This document shows positions 23,875 through 33,138 of a stretch of 64,000 nt of DNA, piece after piece; the first letter of the stretch is position 1, and every line of letters begins with the position of its first letter. The notes beneath the pieces were generated by a model. That model did no database searches. It had not been told where the DNA came from and was given only the letters and a program-made list of their open reading frames with translations. Position numbers and translations under genes: made by a program. The DNA comes from Spirochaeta africana DSM 8902 (lineage in GTDB: Bacteria; Spirochaetota; Spirochaetia; DSM-27196; DSM-8902). The stretch is taken from contig NC_017098.1 in assembly GCF_000242595.2 (NCBI RefSeq), forward strand, positions 2,747,501 through 2,811,500, read 5' to 3'.

Positions 23875-26484
23875 TCAGCAGCTGCGCTCGAAGGCGTCCA
23901 GGTAGATCTGCTTCAGCTCTTCTACCAGCGGGTAGCGCGGGTTGGCGCCGGTGCACTGGTCATCAAATGCCTCCAGGGCCATGGTGTCCAGGGCAGCCTC
24001 GTACTCGGCCTTGTCCAGACCGTACTCGCCCAGGTTGGCCGGGATCTCACAGATCTGCTTGATCTCCTCGATCTTGTTGATAAGGCGCTCAACCTTCTCG
24101 TCCTCGCTCTTGCCTCCCAGGCCAAGGTAATCGGCAATCTCGGCGTAGCGCTGCTTGGCCATCGGATGCGTATACTGTGCAAAGGTGCCCTGCTTGGTCG
24201 GGACATCGGTTGCATTGAACTTGATCACATGGTTCAGCAGCATCGCATTGGCACAGCCGTGCGGCACATGGAATCGGGCCCCCAGCTTGTGTGCCAGTGA
24301 GTGACAGATACCCAGGAATGCATTGGCAAATGCCATACCGGCGATGGTGCTGGCGTTGTGCATCTTCTCACGTGCCTTCACGTCGGTGTCGCCGTTCAGA
24401 TAGGCCGCCGGCAGATTCTCGATCACCATCTTGATGGCCTGCAAGGCCATGCCGCTGGTGTATTCGTTGGACAGGATCGAGACATAGGCCTCCATCGCAT
24501 GGGTCAGGGCATCCAGTCCGCTCCAGGCAGTCAGCTTTTTCGGCATGCTCATAACCAGCTCGCCGTCAATAATCGCCATGTCCGGGGTCAGGGCGTAGTC
24601 TGCCAGCGGATGCTTCATGCCGTCGTCGTCGGTGATAACCGCGAACGGGGTTACCTCGGCACCGGTCCCGCTGGTGGTCGGGATCGCGACCATCATGGCC
24701 TTCTTGCCCATTTCCGGATAATCATAGATCCGCTTGCGGATGTCCATAAAGCGCATCGCCAGGCCTTCGAAGGTTGCCCCGCCGTCCTCGTACAGCAGCC
24801 ACATGATCTTGGCCGCATCGATCGGCGAACCGCCGCCCAGCGAGATAATGACATCCGGCTGGAACTCTTCCATCACCGCCAGCCCCTGCTTGACGTTGCT
24901 CAGGGTCGGGTTCGGGTCAACATCGGCAAATACCCGGCTGCGCACCCCGATCTGGTCCAGGACCCTGGTAACCTTGTCGGCATAACCCAGGTTGTACAGC
25001 GGCCGGTCGGTCACGATAACCGCACGCTCCTTGCCCTGCAGCTCGCGCAGTGCCAGCCCCATGGATCCGTACTTGAAGTAGACCTTGGGCGGCACCTGGA
25101 ACCACAGCATGTTCTCGCGTTTTTCCGCAATGGTTTTGGTGTTCAGCAGCTGCTTTACCCCTACATTTTCGCTCACAGAGTTGCCTCCCCAGCTGCCGCA
25201 TCCCAGGGTCAGGGACGGTGCCAGCTTGAAATTGTACAGGTCGCCAATGGCGCCCTGGCTGGCCGGGCTGTTTACCAGGATTCGCCCGGTCTTCATCTTC
25301 TCGCCGAACAGCTCGATCCGGTCGCGATTCTGCTCGTTGGTATACAGGGAGCTGGTGTGACCCAGTCCGCCAAAGGCTACCAGATCAACCGCACGGTCTA
25401 CCGCGCCTGCATAGTCAGCCGCCCGGTACAGCGCCAGGATCGGAGACAGCTTTTCGTTGGACAGCGGCTCGTCGTGACCAACGGTGTCACACTCGGCAAT
25501 CAGGACCTTGGTGTGCGGGTCAACACCGAATCCGGCATTCATGGCGATGGTAAAGGCGCTCTGGCCGACGACCTCGCCGTTCAGTTTGCCGTTCGGAAAG
25601 GCATAGGCAGCCAGCTTGGCCTTCTCCTTGGCGTTTACGATGTAAGCGCCGCGCTTGATAAACTCCGCCTTGACGGCATCATAGACCTGGTCTACTGCTA
25701 CGACCGACTGCTCGGAGGCACAGATCATGCCGTTATCAAAGGTCTTGCTCATCAGGATGCTGGAGATCGCCATCGGCAGTTCGACGGTCTCGTCAATCAC
25801 CGCCGGGGTGTTCCCTGCGCCGACCCCGATTGCCGGCTTGCCGGAGCTGTAGGCAGCCTTGACCATACCCGGTCCCCCGGTGGCCAGAATCAGACTGGTT
25901 TCCGGGTGCTGCATCAGGGTGTTGGTGGCCTCGATGCTCGGCTCCGCAATCCAGCCGATAATGTCTTTCGGGGCTCCTGCAGCCACGGCGGCTTCCAGTA
26001 CCGTCCGCGCTGCGGCCACGGTTGCCCGCTTGGCACGGGGATGCGGGGAAAGCACAATCCCGTTGCGGGTCTTGAGGGCCAGCAGGGTCTTGAAGATAGC
26101 GGTCGATGTCGGGTTGGTCGTCGGGATAACCCCGGCGATAACCCCTACCGGCTCGAGTATTCTGGTGATGCCGTTGGTGGTGTCGCGCTCGACCACACCG
26201 CAGGTCTGGGTGTTCTTGTAGGTATTATATACGTACTCGGCTGCAAAATGATTCTTGATCACCTTGTCTTCCAGTATACCCATGCCGGTTTCTTCTACCG
26301 TCATCTGGGCGAGAGGAATCCGCTGAAGATTGGCAGCCATGGCAGCCTTGCGGAAGATGATGTCCACCTGCTCCTGCGAGTACTCGGCGTACTGTTTCTG
26401 TGCGGCTGCAACCCGGCGAATCACCTGATCACATACTTCGGCAGCAGTCATCTCCTGTGTGTTCTGCTTTGCTGTTTCGGCCAT
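23875..26484 (-). CDS. adhE: Bifunctional acetaldehyde-CoA/alcohol dehydrogenase AdhE
   Basis: 869-residue fermentative enzyme that reduces acetyl-CoA to acetaldehyde and then ethanol, regenerating NAD+. The N-terminal aldehyde dehydrogenase half (1-440) has the nucleotide region TGGPGMVKAAYSSGKPAIGVGAGN and the catalytic cysteine in DNGMICASEQSV. The C-terminal iron-dependent alcohol dehydrogenase half (about 450-869) shows SLGGGSPIDAAK, PTTSGTGAEVTPF and the iron-ligand histidines in GICHSLAHKLGARFHVPHG. Length is as in E. coli (891) and clostridia. AAGGAGG precedes the ATG. Family members form spirosome filaments. It stands alone between terminators and is probably redox-regulated, given the palindromes upstream. 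Confidence 0.97.
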   Translation of the reverse strand: MAETAKQNTQEMTAAEVCDQVIRRVAAAQKQYAEYSQEQVDIIFRKAAMAANLQRIPLAQMTVEETGMGILEDKVIKNHFAAEYVYNTYKNTQTCGVVERDTTNGITRILEPVGVIAGVIPTTNPTSTAIFKTLLALKTRNGIVLSPHPRAKRATVAAARTVLEAAVAAGAPKDIIGWIAEPSIEATNTLMQHPETSLILATGGPGMVKAAYSSGKPAIGVGAGNTPAVIDETVELPMAISSILMSKTFDNGMICASEQSVVAVDQVYDAVKAEFIKRGAYIVNAKEKAKLAAYAFPNGKLNGEVVGQSAFTIAMNAGFGVDPHTKVLIAECDTVGHDEPLSNEKLSPILALYRAADYAGAVDRAVDLVAFGGLGHTSSLYTNEQNRDRIELFGEKMKTGRILVNSPASQGAIGDLYNFKLAPSLTLGCGSWGGNSVSENVGVKQLLNTKTIAEKRENMLWFQVPPKVYFKYGSMGLALRELQGKERAVIVTDRPLYNLGYADKVTRVLDQIGVRSRVFADVDPNPTLSNVKQGLAVMEEFQPDVIISLGGGSPIDAAKIMWLLYEDGGATFEGLAMRFMDIRKRIYDYPEMGKKAMMVAIPTTSGTGAEVTPFAVITDDDGMKHPLADYALTPDMAIIDGELVMSMPKKLTAWSGLDALTHAMEAYVSILSNEYTSGMALQAIKMVIENLPAAYLNGDTDVKAREKMHNASTIAGMAFANAFLGICHSLAHKLGARFHVPHGCANAMLLNHVIKFNATDVPTKQGTFAQYTHPMAKQRYAEIADYLGLGGKSEDEKVERLINKIEEIKQICEIPANLGEYGLDKAEYEAALDTMALEAFDDQCTGANPRYPLVEELKQIYLDAFERSC

Positions 26485-26524
26485 ATCTGCCTCCTTGTGT
26501 ATTTGCAGGGCTGCCCGGTAACGG

Positions 26525-26535
26525 TGAACCGTTCA
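26525..26535. promoter_or_regulatory. Palindrome in the adhE leader (candidate operator)
   Basis: TGAACCGTTCA is a perfect 11-base palindrome about 40 bases before the adhE ATG. It resembles, but does not match, Rex operators, whose half-sites are spaced differently. Two copies of TATCGATA (26547-26554 and 26612-26619) flank the region upstream. Confidence 0.3.
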
Positions 26536-26576
26536 ACCCTTTTTTTATCGATATTTATTTATCGCTTTACAGGCAG

Positions 26577-26614
26577 AAAAATACCCGATCTCCGCTATAG
26601 CGTCAACCGGGTAT
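26577..26614 (-). terminator. Stem-loop between the giant Ig gene and adhE (terminator, or adhE promoter overlapped by it)
   Basis: ATACCCG (26581-26587) pairs with CGGGTAT (26608-26614), and on the minus strand four T residues follow (26580-26577). This is a fair terminator for the gene ending at 26692. The same bases also read as a promoter for adhE: TTGACG (26601-26606), 17 bases, TATTTT (26578-26583). Both readings are reasonable. Confidence 0.45.
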
Positions 26615-26691
26615 CGATATTTTTTTATCTTTTTTTTCTGGCTACCTGGTACGATGTATCGAACAGCCCACGCAGACCTCAGACAGGCCGA

Positions 26692-29600
26692 TCAGAACAG
26701 CTGCACCCGCGCTCCGAAGCTCATCTTGAAAAATACCTCGGGGCTTACATCCGACGGAATAAACCACACCTGTGGCTCGGTATACAGCGAATATGCGTTA
26801 AAGGCCGGCCAGTCCACCGAAATCCTGGGGAACTCAAGCTGGGCAACAATGCCGCTCAGCACTACCCCGGTAGTCGCATCGGCATCCTCCATACCGCCGG
26901 GAACGATCGGATCGTACAGCTGGATGTAATTAAAACTTGCCCCGAGAGCCACGTTCAGCGACAGCCATTCCCAGTCCGGTCCAAAGAATGCATTAAACGG
27001 CACCGCAGCAACGTTGGCCAGCAGTTTGCCGCCGTAGAATGCCCCGGCAAACCGCACCGGCTCACCATCGACCGTTTCCTCGGGGCTTAAGCCCCACTGC
27101 GCCTGCAGCTTTACATTCTCGTCAAAAAAGGTAAGCCCCAGCCCGAGCTGAAAATAGGTCAGTCCCAGGGCATTCACATCGAAGTACATCCCCTGCACAA
27201 ACCCCGGCACCGCGTACCGCGACTTGTCGCCGCGCCGCAGAGCCAGCTCGATCTCCTCGACACCATGCTCATCCTCGGCAGTCCCCTCGAGCTCGATGCG
27301 GGTATTCAGTCGTGCGTCTTCCTCGGGGCTGAGCAGGGTAATCCGGGGCGGCTGTTTGTCAACAGTCACAATGGTTCGGGTAACCGCTGTCTCACCATTC
27401 TCGTAGCGGGCGCGAACTATAATTGCCAGCGGCCCGTCCGGCACATCGGCCGTCTCTATCCGGTATCGCCACTCCTCGCCACCACGCGCCGTTGCAAAGG
27501 TGCGTCCGTTGTCCAGACTCACCTGTACCTCCTCTACCCGCAGCTCACGCAGGGCCGAACGGTTCCCGCGGTCATCCTCATCCAGGTCGTGGATATAGCC
27601 TGCACGCCCGGATATCCAGGGCCGGTCGGCCACAAAGTCACCTGCCTTATGGCTTTCGATTGTCACATACGGTCCCAGCGGGGCAAAATCGAACACCGCC
27701 GGATCGGACAGTACCCGCTCCCCGGAGCCCGGTTCGATCACCGCCTGCAGCTCGTTACGGCCTGCCGACAACTCCTCGGCCGGCAGCTCATAGCGAAAGT
27801 AGCCCCGCGAGTTTACCGATGCGGTGTCCAGGAGGGCACCGTTCAGCAGCAGCTGTACCCTGCGCACCGGCACCGCAGCCCGGGCAAGACCCTCGGCCAC
27901 CACCAGCCCGGAGGCATCACTGCCATCCTGTGGGAACAGCAGCGACACAAACGAGCTCTGCAGATCATCCTGGACATACACATTCCGGGCCTGTACCGTC
28001 TCGTTGTCAGCAGCATCACGGGCCGTAAGGCGTAGATTGTACCAGCCCTCATCAAGACCCCCGATGTCGATCGTCTCGCGCACAACGGTGGCGGTCGGCA
28101 GCTCAAGTTCCTGCATCGGGCCGTCATGCCCGATCGGTTCGATTGCCAGTGAAAGCGATACCACCTCGATATTATCCGAAACACGCCCGTTCAGCAGCAG
28201 CTCCTGGGAAACCACATCGTTGTTGTCCGGCATGGTGATCGCCAGCTCGGGCGGGGTATTGTCGATATTGATCAGGGTAAAGTAGGTGGCGGCAATCCCG
28301 TAGCTGTCCAGCGCCACAACCTGTACCGAGTAGGTACCATCCTCGAATATGGTGGTGTTCAGGTCGTAGTACCATTCACGCAGGGCCACGGGTTCGGCCG
28401 AATCACCGGAGGCCTCTGTCGCATCATCGTCGCCTGCCGCATCGCCGCCGCCGGCATCCGCCGGGCCTGATCCATCAGCATCCGCCTGGTCCCCGCCGTC
28501 TTCATCAACCGGCACCAGCCGGGCCATCTGAAAGCTGTTGCCGTTGTCGAACGACAGCAGCACCGCCTGGATACCGTTTGCATCTACGGCCGTGCCCTCC
28601 AGGCGTATCCGCTCGCGATTGGTCTCCTCCACCCGAGGGGCGGTCATCTCGATCTCCGGCTCCTGCAGGCTCACCCGGATGGTGCGGCGTTCCACCTCAC
28701 CCTCCAGGCCGTAGTAGTCGACAGCATACATCTCAATCGTGTGTTCGTTGTCATCCAGAGAATCCAGCGGGATATCTACCGAGAAACTGTTGCCCCCCGG
28801 CAGCTGGCGGAATTCTCCATCCCCGATACGCCAGTAGATCTCGCGCACCGCATCATCGTCGAAGGCCATCCCGCTCAGGGTAAAGTCGCTGGTAATAACC
28901 GCGTTCTCCTCCGGAATCTGGATATCCACCACCGGGAGATCGTCTTCCAGACTGACCTGCGGCTGCGGGACAGCGGTACCGGTATTGCCAGCCGCATCGG
29001 TTGCCCGAAATACAACCTGCTGCTCATCCAGCAGCAGCTGGGAAAAATCCACCTCGTGGTCTATCCAGCTGCCAACCGGCAGCGGGGAAAACACCTCGCC
29101 GTCAAGGCTGTAGGAGAGCTCCGTAATCCGGCTCAGAGAGGTTACCTCCCCGACCACACTGGTCAGACCGTTGATTACATCCTCATCCGGCGGGGTAACA
29201 AAGCGAAACTCCGGCGGAGCCGGATCGTACACCACCGGAATCCAGTGCTCCACTACGCGTCCGGTGCTGTCACGCCCCTGGATGAATACATGATGCGCCC
29301 CGGGACTCAGCCCGTCCAGCACAAGATCGTGTGCAAACCGCCCGCCGGTGCTATCGGCGGCAGTATCCTCGCCAGATCCACCGGCCGGGTCGCCCTGCCC
29401 GCCATCAGCGCCAGCTTCACCATCCGCCGCATCTCCGGCAGCCTCGCGAATCTCGAGGCTGGTAAACAACCCCTCATGCCCGATACGGTAATACAGGCCA
29501 TCCAGCCCGACCTGGTCGCGCAGGCTGCCCCGCAGCGGCAGAATCGCCGACCCCGCAAACCCGGGATCCGGCCCCTCTACCACCAGCTCGGGCTCCATGT

Positions 29601-32600
29601 AGTCGACAATCGCACGGCGAGCCGGCACCTCGTAGACAACCCCGTCTATCGTGGTAACCCGCAGCCCGACCGACTCGGCCGTCCCCACTGCCACCGGCTC
29701 CAGTCGCACCCGCCGACCATCGACCGAGACCTCGAACAGCTCATCGCCACCGATCAGCTCTGCCGATGCCAGCGGCCGCCCGTCAAACACCCCATCCAGA
29801 GGCTCCTGGCTGGTCACGGTAAAGGCTTCCTCGGTAACCCGGACATCGGCGAACAGCAGCTCGTTGCGGTAGCCCGGGGCATCCCCGGTCGCTTGCACGG
29901 TAAACCCGATCCGCCGCACCGCTTGCAGCCCTTCGGCATCCACCGCCTCTATCTCCAGCTCGTGCTCACCGTATGGCAGCGAGTTGGGCAGGGTAAGCGA
30001 GAACCCCTGTGCATGCCGTACACCCTCGGCGGCCCGGGTCCGTTCCCTGTTCCAGTCGCCACCGTTCACCCGCCAGCGCAGGCTGTCCAGCCGCTCGGCA
30101 TTGTACACTATACCATTCACCTCACTGCGCTCACCCAGCGGCACCCGGAAGCCCTGCCGGACAGCCGCTCCGTCGGCCCCGCCAACCCGTTCCAGCCCGA
30201 TATCCATCCCCGGGGATGCCACAGTAAAGCGCACCCGCTGCTCGCGCACGGCCGGCTCGGCATGGCGATCGGTTGCCCGGATCGTCACATCGTGGTCGCC
30301 AGGCTCCAGCCCGGTAACCTCAAACAGAAACGGCTGATGATGCCGTCGGTCATCAAAACGCTGCGCCTGACGGAACTCCCCGCCGTTCACCGAGTACTCT
30401 ACCTGCCGGGTACCATCCAGATCGCGTACAATACCGCCAATCTGTACCGGGCCCTGCACCACCCCGCGCGCCGCCGGAAACAGGATATCCACCTCCGGGC
30501 GATCGTTGCGTCGCCCCTCGGCCTCCGGCCCGCTCGGCAGCGGCTGCGATGCGGCACGGTTCACCACCCGGCGGGCAACCCCCAGGTTCCCGTGCTCGTC
30601 CCAGACCCGGACCACCACCGCAGCCCCAGTGCCGCCCTCGGGGAGCCCGAGGTTCTGCGAAAACGACTGCTCCTCGCCGCTTCCCTGCAGCGACAGCGGT
30701 ACAAACTCGGCACCGCCATTCACCGAAACCTCGGCCCGGACAACCGGCGAGGCATTGGTAACCGTCCCGCTCACCCGCAGGCTGCCCCCGGTCACATCCG
30801 GCCCGGTCGGTTCTTCAAGCTCTACCACCGGATTCTCCCGGTCAACCCTGAAGCTGAACGGCCCCTCGGCCAGCTCGATCACCTGTCCGTCGGGAGCCTC
30901 GACCTCGGCATACAGCATGACATCCTCGGCGCTGCCATCACCGGTGGCCTCGATCACCACCAGATCATCCTGCACCCGCAGCTGTACGAACTCAGGCTCC
31001 GGCTCCAGTCGCACCCCGGCGAACACATCACCGCGCCCGCCGTTCGCCCCGATCAGTCGCGCCTCCAGGGGATTGCGCCCGCGCAGCACCACCCTGCCAT
31101 CCGCACCAACCCGCTCGTCGGCAATCCAGATCCCCGGATCCCGCTCGGTACGGCGCAGATCCCGGTAGTAGAGCTGCCCGCGCAGCTCGGCTTCGGCACC
31201 CAGATCATCGGTTACCTGCAAAGTCACCGGCACCCGGCCAAAGCGATCCCCGCGCGGCAGGGAAAAATAGAACTCGGTGCGGGTCTCCCCGTCGGCCGCA
31301 TCCAGGCGACTGGTGCGCACCCGCACCTCCTCGGCCTGCTCACCGGCACCCACTACCGCGATAATCGAGTCGATCCCGGCGCGGCTGCGAATCTCGCCGT
31401 ACAGCTCACCGGAGCGCACCCGGTCAAACTGCAGACCGCCAGCATACCCGACCGACTCCCCGTCACTGTATACCAGCCGGGTAAACCCGGCCTCCGGCTC
31501 GGCCGACCGGTGCACAAACCGCAACCGCAGCTCCTCGCCCTGGTAGCCCGACTCGTCAACCGGGGTAATCCGCAGATCCAGCCGCCCGGCCGGGGCATCT
31601 TCCAGCGGGATCGCAAACCCCGGATAGGCCGGAAACTCGCGCGCCTCGCCGCCGCCCAGACCGGTCACCTTCACATGCGACGCCCGGTGCGGCCCCTCGA
31701 CCACCCCGTAGATCACCGCGCCCGGATCCACCGAGCTCACTGCATCCTCGCCGGTCAGCTGCGGCGACTGGATCACCAGCCCCGGCCGTCCGGCATCCTG
31801 ATCATTGCTCAGGCGATGCCGCAGCCGGGTGCGATTCCCGCTGGTATCCTCGGCATAGAAATTCACATCCGCGTTGCGCCCGCGCGCACCAAGGGTGTCG
31901 ATCTCCACACTCCAGTAGGGGTTCCCCGGGATCAGCTCGATCTCATGCTCCTGCCCGTCCCACTCATACCAGAAGCGTTCAACCCCGACCTCATCGCGGA
32001 TCGCCCCGCTCAGACGCACCCGCCCGAACGCCGGCGAACCCTCCTCGGGCTCCAGCACCGTAATCTCCGGGCTCTCGTTATCGATAAAAAACAGAAAAGC
32101 ACTCTCGGACTGTGCACCGGTGGTATCGGTCGCCCGCAGCCAGTACACCGCCTCGCCGTCCGGCTTGCGATCGCTGCGCACATCAAACCGGAAGGTATCA
32201 AAATCATCTCCGCGGGAACCGCGCACCCGCAGCTCCTCCCAGCTCTCGCGCCCGTCACGGCTCAGCTCCAGCCGATCAATCCCGTTGGCATCGCTGACCT
32301 GCCCCTCAAAGCGCACCCGGCCATTCACAATGCTCCCGCTCTCATGGCTGGTAACCCGGATAACCGGCGGCTCGGTATCCAGCAGAAACGAGGACTCGTA
32401 GACATCCCCCTCCAGCCCGTTGATATCCACCGCCCGCACCTCGATATGGTGCTCACCGTCCTCAAGGACCCCTGCCGGCACCTGATAGCGCCAGTACTCG
32501 GCACCCTCGGCCCGCTGCCAGGACCCCTCATTCACCCGGACATCGACATGCCCGACCGCATCGTCGTCTACCGCCACCCCGACAATATCCACCGGTCCCC

Positions 32601-32895
32601 GCACAATCTCGCCCGGCTCCGGATAGATAATCCGGGACACCGGCTTGTCCGACTCCGGATCCACCCGCAGATTGTACGGCCCCTCGATGTACTCGTTCCC
32701 GGCGAAATCCCGCCCGCGAATAATAATATTGTAGGTTCCCGGATTATGCTCCGAAATATCGATCTCGTGCGACCAGTTCTCGGTCCCCTCGACCTCCTGC
32801 CACGCATCCTCCGGCGTACCCATGCCCGCTGCGACTCCTGCAGCCCACACCATCAGCGCACCCGCAATCAGTCCCTGTTTCATCAATCCGCGCAT
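26692..32895 (-). CDS. Giant secreted Ig-repeat protein with C-terminal outer-membrane barrel-like domain
   Basis: 2067-residue exported protein. Residues 1-24 are a signal peptide (likely cut at AAG|MG). By eye about 18 Ig-like modules of roughly 90-110 residues follow. Each opens with a pattern like PPxIxVxxPxxGxxVxGxVxxxGxVxD and closes with a DxxGN-type turn, resembling the repeats NCBI calls OmpL47-type or bacterial Ig. Two acidic Asp/Gly/Ala-rich linkers lie near residues 1150-1190 and 1465-1500. From about residue 1890 the chain switches to seven or eight alternating amphipathic strands rich in Phe/Tyr/Gly and ends in VQLF, a terminal phenylalanine as recognised by the BAM machine. Outer-membrane anchoring is my inference. 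A GGGAG Shine-Dalgarno sequence supports the ATG at 32895. It follows the other giant gene in the same direction. Confidence 0.82.
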   Translation of the reverse strand: MRGLMKQGLIAGALMVWAAGVAAGMGTPEDAWQEVEGTENWSHEIDISEHNPGTYNIIIRGRDFAGNEYIEGPYNLRVDPESDKPVSRIIYPEPGEIVRGPVDIVGVAVDDDAVGHVDVRVNEGSWQRAEGAEYWRYQVPAGVLEDGEHHIEVRAVDINGLEGDVYESSFLLDTEPPVIRVTSHESGSIVNGRVRFEGQVSDANGIDRLELSRDGRESWEELRVRGSRGDDFDTFRFDVRSDRKPDGEAVYWLRATDTTGAQSESAFLFFIDNESPEITVLEPEEGSPAFGRVRLSGAIRDEVGVERFWYEWDGQEHEIELIPGNPYWSVEIDTLGARGRNADVNFYAEDTSGNRTRLRHRLSNDQDAGRPGLVIQSPQLTGEDAVSSVDPGAVIYGVVEGPHRASHVKVTGLGGGEAREFPAYPGFAIPLEDAPAGRLDLRITPVDESGYQGEELRLRFVHRSAEPEAGFTRLVYSDGESVGYAGGLQFDRVRSGELYGEIRSRAGIDSIIAVVGAGEQAEEVRVRTSRLDAADGETRTEFYFSLPRGDRFGRVPVTLQVTDDLGAEAELRGQLYYRDLRRTERDPGIWIADERVGADGRVVLRGRNPLEARLIGANGGRGDVFAGVRLEPEPEFVQLRVQDDLVVIEATGDGSAEDVMLYAEVEAPDGQVIELAEGPFSFRVDRENPVVELEEPTGPDVTGGSLRVSGTVTNASPVVRAEVSVNGGAEFVPLSLQGSGEEQSFSQNLGLPEGGTGAAVVVRVWDEHGNLGVARRVVNRAASQPLPSGPEAEGRRNDRPEVDILFPAARGVVQGPVQIGGIVRDLDGTRQVEYSVNGGEFRQAQRFDDRRHHQPFLFEVTGLEPGDHDVTIRATDRHAEPAVREQRVRFTVASPGMDIGLERVGGADGAAVRQGFRVPLGERSEVNGIVYNAERLDSLRWRVNGGDWNRERTRAAEGVRHAQGFSLTLPNSLPYGEHELEIEAVDAEGLQAVRRIGFTVQATGDAPGYRNELLFADVRVTEEAFTVTSQEPLDGVFDGRPLASAELIGGDELFEVSVDGRRVRLEPVAVGTAESVGLRVTTIDGVVYEVPARRAIVDYMEPELVVEGPDPGFAGSAILPLRGSLRDQVGLDGLYYRIGHEGLFTSLEIREAAGDAADGEAGADGGQGDPAGGSGEDTAADSTGGRFAHDLVLDGLSPGAHHVFIQGRDSTGRVVEHWIPVVYDPAPPEFRFVTPPDEDVINGLTSVVGEVTSLSRITELSYSLDGEVFSPLPVGSWIDHEVDFSQLLLDEQQVVFRATDAAGNTGTAVPQPQVSLEDDLPVVDIQIPEENAVITSDFTLSGMAFDDDAVREIYWRIGDGEFRQLPGGNSFSVDIPLDSLDDNEHTIEMYAVDYYGLEGEVERRTIRVSLQEPEIEMTAPRVEETNRERIRLEGTAVDANGIQAVLLSFDNGNSFQMARLVPVDEDGGDQADADGSGPADAGGGDAAGDDDATEASGDSAEPVALREWYYDLNTTIFEDGTYSVQVVALDSYGIAATYFTLINIDNTPPELAITMPDNNDVVSQELLLNGRVSDNIEVVSLSLAIEPIGHDGPMQELELPTATVVRETIDIGGLDEGWYNLRLTARDAADNETVQARNVYVQDDLQSSFVSLLFPQDGSDASGLVVAEGLARAAVPVRRVQLLLNGALLDTASVNSRGYFRYELPAEELSAGRNELQAVIEPGSGERVLSDPAVFDFAPLGPYVTIESHKAGDFVADRPWISGRAGYIHDLDEDDRGNRSALRELRVEEVQVSLDNGRTFATARGGEEWRYRIETADVPDGPLAIIVRARYENGETAVTRTIVTVDKQPPRITLLSPEEDARLNTRIELEGTAEDEHGVEEIELALRRGDKSRYAVPGFVQGMYFDVNALGLTYFQLGLGLTFFDENVKLQAQWGLSPEETVDGEPVRFAGAFYGGKLLANVAAVPFNAFFGPDWEWLSLNVALGASFNYIQLYDPIVPGGMEDADATTGVVLSGIVAQLEFPRISVDWPAFNAYSLYTEPQVWFIPSDVSPEVFFKMSFGARVQLF

Positions 32896-33138
32896 GTTCT
32901 CTCCCGTTTTTACCTGCCGTCCGCAGTCTCGTCTTTTATTTGTATATCCACACATGGGGGAAGTCTCCCCCCGCCTTCAGCCCGAACCGGCCAGTCCGGG
33001 CGCTTACCCGCTTCGCAGAACCGCCCCGGCCGGTGTCCACCGGCCGCAGCCCCGCCGGGCGCGCTTTTCCCCGGCTCCGTCACCTCCGCCGGACCGCGCC
33101 CCGGTCTTGCGGCACCCCCTCATCAGGGGGTGCTGCAG
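32896..33138 (-). other. GC-rich spacer with stem-loops between the two giant genes
   Basis: 243 bases without a gene. Besides the hairpin at 33112-33133 there are two perfect stems: GGGGGA/TCCCCC with a four-base loop (32956-32971) and GGCCGGTG/CACCGGCC (33028-33045). No convincing promoter is seen, so the spacer may control the ratio of the two messages or stabilise their ends. Confidence 0.4.
33112..33133 (-). terminator. Strong hairpin just after the giant lipoprotein gene
   Basis: GCACCCCCT (33112-33120) pairs perfectly with AGGGGGTGC (33125-33133) around a four-base loop, six bases after the stop codon. No T-run follows, so it may be a processing or partial termination signal rather than a full terminator. 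Confidence 0.5.

Noticed and set aside
26525-26535. A Rex operator upstream of adhE
   Set aside because: TGAACCGTTCA keeps the TGAA/TTCA cores, but the spacing between them is three bases rather than the four of known Rex sites, so I list it only as an unnamed palindrome.
24301-27090. A 929-codon open frame antisense to adhE
   Set aside because: adhE on the other strand has full-length homology, a Shine-Dalgarno sequence and a terminator. The antisense frame has no recognisable content and runs past the adhE start.
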